NCBI GenBank assembly: GCA_024196135.1
Contig: JAMQCK010000630.1
Span: 1 to 18,773 of the forward strand
Origin: Pleurotus ostreatus/Saccharomyces cerevisiae fusant
Lineage: Eukaryota; Opisthokonta
Direction: 5' to 3'
Length of the DNA stretch: 18,773 bases
In this document: piece after piece, positions 1 to 7,783 of the stretch
Layout: every line of letters begins with the position of its first letter
Numbering within the stretch: position 1 is the first letter of the stretch
Notes under the pieces: generated by a model
The model's input: the letters and a program-made list of their open reading frames with translations, nothing else
Told to the model about the DNA's origin: nothing
Databases searched by the model: none
Position numbers and translations under genes: made by a program

Positions 1-1173
1 CGGCTTTTTGAGGGCCTTACGAAGCCGCATTTAGTGTTTTGCGAGCCGATGCTTGCGGAGGTATTCGGCGCTGGCTTTGACGTTGCAAGAGGAAGCAAGG
101 TGAGCGCGAATGTCGTCCTGGCCCATGATGATACGCTAAATCTTCTATAGCACTACGAACTTCGATTCCCCCGCATTTCCAAAATCTATAACATCGAGGA
201 TCGGCCACATACTGCCTGCACGACGCTCCACGAACTTGCCGACCTCGCGTATGCTGTCGTCGGCCGGCAAAGCACGAAGGACGAGATCGACGAGTTATGG
301 CACCGTATGAACGACGAATCCGACATCGCCGCGAATGGCAAGCGCAAGCGAGGCCCCACCGAAGACGAGTGGGTCGAGCTGTTGCGAGCGGCGGACGAGG
401 GGCGCCTTAAGCCAGAGCAAAGGAAGAAGCGCGTGAAGGATTGTTTTGCAAGGATGCCTCCTCCGCAAGAGAAGGCAAGACAGACGGCGTCGCCCGCGGC
501 CAACGCGAAGCGAGGCGCGTCGTCGATGGACAAAGTTGCAGGTCCATCACGTTTCGCGCGACATTCGTCTCGTCGGCCTATGTCGACACCTCCATCGATT
601 CGAACATCCTTTCCGGATGCTTCACTCCGCGACACCGTTGCGCTGCCCACGCCCTTGACGAGCCCAATCCGTCATGCGCCGGAAGTTATCGACTTGTGCT
701 CGCCTCCTTCGAGCCCTGTCCAGGTTGCGTCCTCCCCTCCGCCAGACACGCAAGTCACGCCTTTCCTCGATTTCATTCAGCACGCCGGCGCCATTTACTA
801 TGATCTGGCTCGAGATCATGACGAGCCCTCTGCACGATATAGAAACATCCTTCACGATGTCCTCAAGCACTCCGCAACACACGTTGCGCCGGACCTTCAA
901 GATTTCTTGAAGCGCTGCGGCTGGATGCCTGACATCACTCAACCTTCGGACGCTCAACGAGTTTATGGCGTTGTCCTTAGCGACATTCGTGGAGGCGCAG
1001 AGCTTGAGTCCAAGGATGGATGGCTCAAGATCCTGCACCAACTCCGCTTTGCGCGCAGCTCTCTCAACGAGAAGGGCCTCGCACCAGCACGTGCGAGGTT
1101 GTGGATTTTTGACATGGATATGCTGCTGTACGCGGGCCAGGACTTCCTGTGCAAGCATCTGGCGGAATTGTGA
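1..1173 (+). CDS. C-terminal part of an ATP-dependent DNA-ligase-like protein (5' partial)
   Basis: Two exons are visible, 1..99 and 151..1173, joined in phase 0 across a 51-bp intron (donor GTGAGC, acceptor CTATAG). The first exon is open to the window edge, so the catalytic nucleotidyltransferase part lies upstream. The spliced start contains VFGAGFD, then YELRFPRISKIYN and a TTLHELADLA segment. These resemble the end of the OB-fold domain in fungal ATP-dependent ligases (family pattern GAGF...LRFPR..KI), which is the basis of the call. Beyond it lie about 280 residues not typical of the family: a basic KRKRG stretch that could be a nuclear signal, a proline/serine-rich disordered middle, and a possibly folded helical end (about FLDFIQHAG to FLCKHLAEL). 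The family would join DNA nicks, but the active-site lysine cannot be seen here. The C-terminal extension is unrecognised. The ligase assignment rests on a short region. Confidence 0.75.
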
Positions 1174-1540
1174 TGCCGGTTCGTTTGGGCATATGTCGCG
1201 TACCTTTGTTGATGTTCTACCTGTTGTTGTCGTTCTTGCAATCATAGTGCCCTTGTGAGTACCTCGTTCGGTGAGTACCTCGTTCGCTGCGCACATGACC
1301 TACTCTAACCATTCATCAGTGCTCTTATTCGCTAGATCGCTTCTTGCCTTGTCCATCGTGATGTGCTTAGGCGGGGCCTCGGACCGTTGAGCGCGCCTAC
1401 CCCGGATTCTCCATCCACATCCCCACCTCATTGCCGGGTTCTGACCTATGACCGTGGTCGATCTATGACCATGCAGGCGTCGGACATAAATAAGCGTGAG
1501 CGCGCCCGGTGGCTTGCTGGCGCTCTTCATCCCGTCCACC
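1174..1540. other. intergenic: ligase-like 3' region and transporter promoter
   Basis: No gene is seen in these 367 bases. They hold the 3' region of the upstream gene and the promoter of the transporter at 1541. A perfect 16-bp tandem duplication sits at 1255-1286. An A/T-rich ATAAATA at about 1485-1491 is a possible TATA element 50 bp before the transporter ATG. Near 1446-1474 CTATGACC occurs twice, with a short GACC/GGTC palindrome between; whether this binds a regulator is unknown. Confidence 0.5.
1255..1286. repeat. 16-bp perfect tandem duplication
   Basis: GTGAGTACCTCGTTCG is present twice head to tail (1255-1270 and 1271-1286), just after the stop of the ligase-like gene. It looks like a simple replication-slippage duplication in noncoding sequence. 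Confidence 0.9.
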
Positions 1541-3388
1541 ATGGCAGCCCCATCGAACGAGCCCGTGGTCCAAGAGAAGACCGAGGAAAAGCAGGTGGAG
1601 TATCGCGAGGAGGAGGCGGGCGTTGTGGACGATTCCGAGTTCCACTTCTCTGCACGATCGCCAGGGGACCGGAGGAAGATCGAGCGACGCGTCGTGAGGA
1701 AGTTGGACTTGCGGCTGCTACCGATTTTGATTATGTGCGTAGCCTGCTTTGTGTCTGTGGCAAGGGCTGATTGTTCTGCAGCATGTACTTCTTCAACTTC
1801 GTGGACCGGTCGAACCTAGCGAATGCGCGGCTCGGCGGACTCGAGAAGGATCTCAAGATGACGGGGACGGATTTCAACCTTGCGACGTCTATTCTGTTCA
1901 TTGGATATATCATTATGCAGTTACCCTCCAACCTCCGTACGTCTTTGTTATTCGGCCTGCCAGATAACATACTGACACACGTTGAGGCAGTGATCACAAT
2001 GATTAGACCCTCGCTCTACCTCGGCTGCGTTATGACAGTATGGTGAGCTGCGTGTGCTCAGCAGCAATATGGTCCAAGGCTGACATTCCGCGCAGGGGCC
2101 TCATCACAACTCTCACATCGCAAGCGGACACCTTCAAGCATCTCCTTGTCATCCGATTCTTCCTGGGCGTTATAGAAGCCCCCTTCTTCCCCTCCGCGAT
2201 GTTTGTCATGTCTTCATGGTATACCCGCGCTGAGCTTGGGCAGCGCTATGCGTTTTTGTGAGCAGTTGCCCCTACTTTACTAACCCGATAGCTGATGATG
2301 CGCCAGCTACGCCGGCTCCGCGCTCGCCAACATGTTCAACGGCCTCATGAGCGCGGGCATCCTCTCCGGCCTCGACGGCGCCCGCGGCATCGCCGGCTGG
2401 CGCTGGCTCTTCATCATCCAGGGCTCGCTCACCATCTTCTTCGCCATGCTCTCCGCCGCGCTCCTCCCCGACTACCCGCGCACGACGCGCTGGCTGTCGC
2501 GCGAGGAGCAGGCGTTCGCGGAGTGGCGGCTCGCGCAGGACGTGGCGGGCGCGGTGGACAGCGCGGACGCGGTGCCGCTGCTGACGGCGCTGAGGATGGC
2601 GCTGACGGATTATAGGGCGTATCTGTTCGTGGTGATGCAGCATTGTAATTTGCTGTCGCAGGCGTTTACGTATTTTGTGAGTGGGGTTGGTAGAGAGAGG
2701 GATGTGGGTGCTGACTGGTGATTGTTGCAGTTCCCGACGATTGTGGGGTCGTTGGGGTACAATAACACGCAGACGCTGTTGTTGACGGCGCCGCCGTGGT
2801 TTGCGGCGTTCCTGGCGAGCGTGTTTGTGACTTGGCATGCTGCGAGGACGAATGTACGCAGCGTACATATCGTCGTGTGCATGCTCCTGGTCGTCATTGG
2901 GAACATCGTCATGATCACGACGCCTATATCGTCGGTTGGGCCACGATACTTCGCCATGGTACGCATTGGGTACCTTGCTCTCGTTCTCCAAGCTTACCTC
3001 ACCTACTTAGTTCCTCCTCACCTGCGGCGCGCTCCCCGCCTTCCAGGTCATCCTCACCTGGGTCTCCAACTCCTTCCCGCGCCCGTTCGCCAAACGCAGC
3101 GCGGTCATCGCGCTCGTGAACATGCTCGGCAACATCGCGTCGACCTACGGCTCCTTCCTCTACCCGGCCTCCGAGGGCCCGCGCTACGTGAAGGGCGGCG
3201 CGGTGATGGCGGCGGTGGCGGTCGCGTGCGCGGGGATGGCGGTGGTTATAAGGGTTGTGCTGGCGAGGGAGAATGGGAGGTTGGAGAGGATGGAGAGGGG
3301 GGAGAAGGGGGAGAGAGGCGAGGAGGCGGGGTTGGAGGCGAATGTGGCGGGGGTAAGGCAGGTGAATGGGTTTAGGTTTATTTTGTGA
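1541..3388 (+). CDS. MFS transporter, allantoate/nicotinate permease (ACS/Dal5) type
   Basis: Seven exons: 1541..1734, 1782..1936, 1991..2042, 2096..2257, 2307..2676, 2731..2958, 3011..3388; all phases agree and give 512 residues, normal for the family. The ATG at 1541 has a strong context (caccATGg); the upstream extension has only a GTG. The product is a 12-helix plasma-membrane symporter. Family marks are a charged N-terminus of about 60 residues, YFFNFVDRSNLANARLGG at about 67-84 (the DRSN signature after helix 1), LPSNLL in helix 2, FFLGVIEAPFFPS, and GWRWLFIIQG before the central loop. Family members carry allantoate, nicotinate, pantothenate or similar organic anions; the substrate here cannot be told. 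The C-terminus is a Gly/Glu/Arg-rich tail. The gene converges on TAF10 with 252 bp between stop codons, and I see nothing notable in that gap. Confidence 0.95.
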
Positions 3389-3640
3389 GGAGGGAGGTGG
3401 ACGGCTAGTTGTTGGGATGGAAATTTGGGAGGGTTGAGAAGGATTACAATCAGTGGACGACCGGGCAGGTGGATTCAACCATGTTGTATTTGTAACGACG
3501 AGCATGCATGTGATTGCGAGGATGTATAGTGTTACAAGCGTGGATAGCAGTACAATGGAGAAAGCAGAGGAATAGCGTCCAGAGGTGTCCAGTGGCAAAC
3601 GCATCGAAGCGGGTGGCCGTGGCCGTGACTTGATCCCCGC

Positions 3641-4706
3641 TCACAAGTAGAAGTCGGGCTTGCGAGCGTCGATGCCGTACTCGGAGAGCGCGGCGGAGAG
3701 GTCGTCCATGGTGAGGGTTGTGCGCGTTTTGTCCTGGAAGGGGATGGGATGGGATGTTAGCGAGGGTGAAGTGGGTACGGGAGTTGCAATGAGCAGGGGG
3801 GTGAGGGATCGCGAAGGACGTGGGAGTTGCAGTGAGTATGGGAGTTGGGGGGTGCATGCAAGCGAGTGGGAATGAAGGGATTACACACCTTGGACATTCC
3901 ATACGGCGCCGCCGTCCGACCGCGCGCGCCCGCAGCGTTGGTTCGGATGCGCGCGTGCTGGTACGCGTCGCCGGCGATGTCGGCGACGAACTTTTGCGCG
4001 GCGAGGGAGAGGAGGCGTTTTCTGGGGTGGTGTTAGTTGAGGGTTCTTCACGGGAGTGTACGCGACTGCGCGAAATGGCGCATGCGCGTCTAATGGACCA
4101 TGCGCGGTACAACAGGGCATGGGCGGTACAACAGGGCATGGGCGGTACAACAGGGCATGCGCGATACGATAGCATAGAGAAGACAGGCGCGTACTCACAG
4201 CCTAACATCCTCGCACTCGAAGCCGACGCGCTGGAGGTAGTAGTCCGTGACCTCGTTCGGGATCTGGGCGCGGTTAGCGTAGGAAAGAGCGCAGAGTAGG
4301 CGCTTACCAGTGGCTCATAATCATCCAGCATGAGCAGGAACTCGGCGAGCGTGCGGTCCTTGCGCGCTTCCTCGGCCTGTTGGCGCGAGGGACCGGGTGC
4401 TGACGAGCCTGCTCCTGCTGTTTGGGTGCTTGAGGGGCCAGCTAGGGGCGCGCTTGATGTTCCCAGTGCGCCAGAAGTTCCTAGTGCGCTTGAAGTTCCC
4501 AGTGCGCTTGAAGTTCCCAAAGCACTGGAGGTGCCTGCCGCAGAGGTGCCTGCTCCTGGCACACTCGCCGTCGACGCGCTAGCCTGGTACGCGCCCGGCT
4601 GACTTTGGGACGGCTCGGTCGCGGCGGGGGTCGTGGTGTAGGGCGTGGTGTACCCTGAGATGGGGAAGGTGTATTGCCCGGGCTGGGTGTTTTGTTGGTT
4701 CTGCAT
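3641..4706 (-). CDS. TAF10: TFIID / SAGA subunit TAF10
   Basis: Exons in transcript order: 4706..4308, 4263..4199, 4021..3889, 3733..3641; introns of 44, 177 and 155 bp. The phases agree and give 229 residues. TAF10 is a histone-fold subunit shared by TFIID and SAGA that acts in RNA polymerase II initiation. The C-terminal half is unmistakable: LAEFLLMLDDYEPLIPNEV at the first splice, YYLQRVGFECEDVRLKRLLS, then KFVADIAGDAYQHARIR, and the ending TMDDLSAALSEYGIDARKPD. The N-terminal 110 residues are low-complexity Gln/Pro/Ser/Ala/Gly and carry a hexapeptide repeat (GTSSAL-like, about five copies), as is common for TAF10 N-termini. The second intron contains a 19-bp minisatellite. An antisense open frame at 4330-4602 is a shadow of the repeat-rich first exon. 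Confidence 0.97.
4104..4160. repeat. 19-bp minisatellite in TAF10 intron 2
   Basis: Three near-perfect 19-bp units (GCGGTACAACAGGGCATGG) start at 4104, 4123 and 4142, with a decayed fourth at 4161. They lie inside the 177-bp intron and make it much longer than the 44-bp first intron. Confidence 0.9.
4447..4536. repeat. 18-bp coding repeat in TAF10 exon 1
   Basis: About five 18-bp units, two of them identical (4483-4500 and 4501-4518). On the minus strand they encode a repeated Gly-Thr-Ser-Ser-Ala-Leu type hexapeptide in the disordered N-terminus. The period is a multiple of three, so copy changes keep the frame. Confidence 0.9.
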
Positions 4707-5593
4707 GGTTGCCGCAAGTGTGCGCGGTGTCGGCCACTGGAGTGCTTTCGTTGAGGTGTACGCGTTATCTGGAGTGCGGGTTCGTCTGCGCTGGCTGTCA
4801 CTGCCGTATGTATATACGCCTGATCTGATAGAGGAAAGGCGTGTTGCTGGCTATCACTGCCGTCCGCGTCGCCGTCGCCGTCGGTCGTGGTCAGGAGCGT
4901 CGGAGTTTGAAGGTAGGCTGTTACGTAATGGCGGAGATCGAAACGCGTGTATATAAGCGCCGACGCGTCAAAAATTTGCAGCGCGTCTTGGTTTCCTTCC
5001 TGATGTTTTCTCTCCTTGTCCCCTTTCTCCTTGCTCTCTTGTCTTCCCCTCTGTCTCTTCCCCTTCCTCCATTCTCCTCTCTTTTCCTTGCTCCCTCTGT
5101 CCCATCCCTTCCCACTCTTGCTCCCCCCACCCTGCCGTGCTATCTTTCCTCGCATCAAGCGACGTACTGTCATCAAGCGACATCGGTCAACACACCACAT
5201 GGTGAGCATCCCTTCCCCTTCCCTCTCTCATGATGCCTTGAGGCATTTGGCTTTATTCCATGTCCAATGGATGCAGAAACTTATCTCAGCTACCTTCGGG
5301 CTCTGCCCGCTTTGTCTGATCTTTACTAAGATGTGATCGTGTTGTGGATTCTTTGCTGATGGCCTCTTTAGATTTTCGGTCGGGATGATGAATGGTTATG
5401 GCTTTGCGCTTTCCCTCTTCTGTGCTACGACGTCAGCTGCTATCTATACCTGCATGTACGCTGCTCACATGTATATACGGTGTTCGCATGCGCCGAAGCA
5501 ATCCGAAGATGTTGTCCTCGCAATCTTATGAAAGCCATCTCGATATGGAGGTCCTGCCAGCTGCAGTTATTCGATATCTCGGCGACTCTACAA
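4707..5593. other. intergenic between TAF10 and the 5594 element
   Basis: The part nearest TAF10 (4707-4940) should hold its promoter; only a CGTCGC repeat near 4865-4885 stands out. The middle is the promoter-like block described separately. The last part, 5202-5593, has intron-like ends (GTGAGC at 5202; branch-like GCTGATG and CTTTAG ending at 5371) but no protein I recognise. A GATGATGA near 5384 resembles a C/D snoRNA box C, but I find no convincing matching D box. Confidence 0.4.
4942..5201 (+). promoter_or_regulatory. promoter-like block: two MCB boxes, TATA, CT-rich leader, ATG|GTGAGC
   Basis: TATATAA at 4950-4956 is flanked by two MluI cell-cycle boxes, ACGCGT at 4943-4948 and 4963-4968 (the Mbp1/Swi6 target in yeasts). 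A palindromic TTACGTAA lies at 4921-4928. From about 4985 to 5150 the plus strand is an almost pure pyrimidine tract, which in fungi usually marks the start region of a strongly expressed gene. It ends at caccacATG (5199-5201) followed at once by a good donor, GTGAGC. The promoter reading is by pattern only. No known product follows: ATG joined to the acceptor at 5371 would open 75 residues ending at 5596, and ATG joined to the acceptor at 5276 opens 20 residues; neither is recognisable. Confidence 0.5.
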
Positions 5594-6245
5594 TAGGGGA
5601 GGTCAGAGTGGTCGGGCTCTGCGTGATCTTGAGTCGGATCGCAAAGTCGCACTTGATCATGAGCGTGGGAGGATCCGAGATCGCGCTGGATCGTTGGATC
5701 ACCTCTGGAGGTGATCCTGTCGCAAGATCGCACTTCAGGATCGCACTTCGAATATTTCTTTTGCTCGCTATTTCGCTGCTGCTTATATAACACACCTTCG
5801 CCTCGCCTTGTACAAGGCCCTACCGGCCCTTTGTGGGCTCTGTGAGCCCGCACAAGGGTTCTAACTGTGTTGAATGAATATATTTTCGACATATCTCGCA
5901 CGAGAGACTCGCGGGTGCTTCAATAAAGGGGAATCACCCATGAGACGACGTACTGCCGGTCAGCAGTAGGAAACAGACGTCTGCTGTCTGTGAGGTCCCC
6001 CGTTGCTGCCTCGAAGGTGCACAGCAGCGTGACGAGCGCGCCCGCGACGGGCGATGATTACAAGGTAAAACCCTCAGAAATGCGAATATATTCACCGACA
6101 AGATCGCTCTCAAGATCACGGTTCAAAATGGGGTGGTCAGAGTGGAAGTCCGATCTTGGGGAACTTTCCGACTTTCAGCGCGACCAAGATCAGACTGGGA
6201 TCCGAGTTGAGATCACTCAAGATCAGACCACCCTGACCTCCCCTA
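5594..6245. mobile_element. MITE-like element with 20-bp terminal inverted repeats
   Basis: The left end reads TAGGGGAGGTCAGAGTGGTC (5594-5613). The reverse complement of the right end (6245 inward) is identical except for one base (G for A at position 14). A second matching block, GATCTTGAGT, follows further in on both sides. TA at each outer edge could be the target duplication typical of Tc1/mariner-like elements. Both subterminal regions are dense in GATC, with many short GATCGCACTT-like repeats, and the 652-bp body has no transposase, so it would be non-autonomous. The body also has TATATAA at 5785-5791 and a CCTTGTACAAGG palindrome at 5806-5817, so a solo LTR or a nested element was considered. 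The inverted ends are clear; the family is not. Confidence 0.6.
5696..5717. repeat. 22-base near-perfect palindrome
   Basis: Ten-base arms, GGATCACCTC and GAGGTGATCC, are separated by only two bases (TG) inside the GATC-rich left part of the 5594-6245 element. Confidence 0.85.
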
Positions 6246-6429
6246 ATTGCCTTCGACGACTCTCTTGCCGAATTTATGATGGCTCTCGTGCTGAAATCAT
6301 AGCGGCTCTCGTGCCGGATCCATAACGTTTCTCGTGCCGAGATTAACGACTGCTAAGTCCTTTCCCACTACCGCTGCATGCGTGCGATGGACATCCTCTA
6401 TGTACAGTCGAAACTCAAATGCCATGTTC

Positions 6430-6517
6430 CCTCAGCAAACTCTCAGGTCCCCCCAGCAAACTTTCAGGTCCCCTCAGCAGACTCTCATGTCCCCTCAGCA
6501 GACTCTCAGGTCCCCTG
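6430..6517. repeat. 21-bp minisatellite, about four copies
   Basis: Units of the CTCAGCAGACTCTCAGGTCC type recur with a 21-bp period (the CAGCAR core starts at 6433, 6454, 6475 and 6496). On the minus strand they encode the heptads at the end of the displaced MIT-gene exon. Confidence 0.9.
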
Positions 6518-6949
6518 AGCGCGCCTTTCTCTTCGTACGCGGCTGCAAGTCTGCCCACGTCGATCATCGCATCGAGGGTAGCCTCGCCGCGTTTCATTCG
6601 CGTTTCGTATGCAAGTCGTGGAATGTACTCACTGAGCTAGACTCTGCCCTTCATCTTGTAGTCGTCATTCGGTCCGTCTTTTGATCCTGACCTGAAGACT
6701 AGCTCCCCCTCTGTCTCCTCCTCCCCCCTGGTCTCCTCCTCCCTAGGCTCGTGCATCTCCTGCGCCGATCTCTTGACCTCACGTCCACCCCCTCATACCG
6801 CCTACGGCCTACCTCTCCCCCCCTTACCCCTCTCCAAGGGCACCTTACCCCCCCTCCAACGCCACCGCCACGCGCCACACCCTCGCCCACGCCTCCGCGG
6901 CGACCGCTCTTTGCGAGAACACGACGAGGGTCATCGCGGCGTACGTCGC

Positions 6950-7054
6950 GTGCCCGATGTGCGTCGTGAGGGCGTGCGCGATGTGCGTCGTGAGGGCGTG
7001 CCCGATGTACGCTTTGAGGGCGTGCCCGGCGTGCCCGATGCACGCTTTGAGGGG
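6950..7054. repeat. 24-bp minisatellite, about four copies
   Basis: GTGCCCGATGTGCGTCGTGAGG-like units start at 6950, 6974, 6998 and 7022, followed by a further partly duplicated unit from 7031. The later units change to ...TACGCTTTGAGGGC. The last carries the CTTTGAGGGG that was duplicated when the adjoining element inserted. Confidence 0.9.
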
Positions 7055-7783
7055 AGTCGTGACGAAAAACACGAAAGTGAAAGTCGTCCGCGCTAGTGTG
7101 GATCTGAAACATGCGACTTTCGCCAGCGAAAGTCACCCTCGGCACCTGCCGAACGTACTTGATCCTACGAGTTCCCATGCTCTGTACAGCGGCGCATGCG
7201 ATTTCAAGGTGAGGGACGATGTGTTTATTATCAAAATGTATATATTCTGCAAGCATATTCGATGTAACTTTAAAGGACGCCGAATAAGCAAAGGCGTGGG
7301 CGTCGTTTCTGGGGGGGACGGGGACGAGCGAGCTGGGCGCTCGACGTGTGGATGGTACCTCTGACCCGTCGTCTTATATCTCGCTTTTATGCGCAAGGGA
7401 AACTTGGCGGGAGTGCTGTGCGTGTAGAGTATAAGCGCTGCATGTCACTGCAAATATCTTTTCGGCGAGGGGGAAGGAGGGTTCAGGTCTGCCACGCACC
7501 CGGTCCGTCGTGCCCAGCCATGACCTCAGAAAGCCATGCAGTACGCTTGTTCATCATGGCGGGGTATCATAATGTTAGGCGGGGATGCGGAGGACGATGA
7601 AAGCGACGACAACATGCAGGTAGGAGGCAGGGACGACAGACGCCGCTGGCTGCAGCGCGTGTGGGCATCCCCGCCACCGGATAAGGTAATCCGCGAAAGT
7701 CGATCCGGCGGCGACTTTCACTTTCGCCGCGAACGGCACTTACTCACTTCCCACTTTCACTTTCGTGTATTTCACCTATACCC
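7055..7783. mobile_element. non-autonomous inverted-repeat element with 10-bp target duplication
   Basis: CTTTGAGGGG stands immediately outside both ends (7045-7054 and 7784-7793). Inside, the left end carries ACACGAAAGTGAAAGT (7069-7084) and the right end carries its exact reverse complement (about 7753-7768), each 14-15 bases from the border; the outermost bases match only partly. GAAAGT/ACTTTC motifs recur further in, including a perfect hairpin GACTTTCGC-CA-GCGAAAGTC at 7115-7134 and a matching cluster at 7693-7730. The roughly 729-bp body has no transposase. A duplication of 9-10 bp is typical of Mutator-like (MULE) elements, so that superfamily is my inference. It lies within the last coding exons of the MIT-domain gene. 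Confidence 0.7.

Larger units (their letters stand above)
6415..7054 (-). pseudogene. 3' exons of the MIT-domain gene, cut off by the 7055-7783 element
   Basis: Two exons can be read: 7054..6849, then an intron 6848..6632 (donor GTAAGG, acceptor GCTCAG), then 6631..6415 ending in TGA. The first reads PLKACIGHAGHALKAY and continues with repeated IGHALTTH-like octads, then AAMTLVVFSQRAVAAEAWARVW. The second reads EYIPRLAYETRMKRGEATLD, then a DVGRLAAAYEEKG segment and four GPESLLRG-like heptads. The evidence that this belongs to the gene at 7776-8741 is that its first bases, CCCCTCAAAG, are the same ten that precede the element on the other side, and the frame continues exactly when one copy is dropped. 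No known domain is recognised; the octads and heptads come from tandem DNA repeats of 24 and 21 bp. It now has no start codon or promoter of its own. Confidence 0.55.

Noticed and set aside
622..1296. 224-residue minus-strand open frame
   Set aside because: Antisense to the ligase-like coding exon, whose frame has a family match at its start.
1496..1540. Upstream in-frame extension of the transporter
   Set aside because: It begins at GTG, not ATG; the first ATG in good context is at 1541.
2272..2991. 239-residue minus-strand open frame
   Set aside because: Antisense shadow of transporter exons 5 and 6; Arg/His-rich and without motif.
5372..5400. C/D-box snoRNA candidate (GATGATGA)
   Set aside because: No convincing D box or terminal stem was found at a suitable distance.
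5594..6245. Solo LTR reading, because of TATATAA and an AATAAA-like downstream site
   Set aside because: I could not find TG...CA ends with a short target duplication, whereas the 20-bp inverted ends are clear. Not excluded as a nested element.
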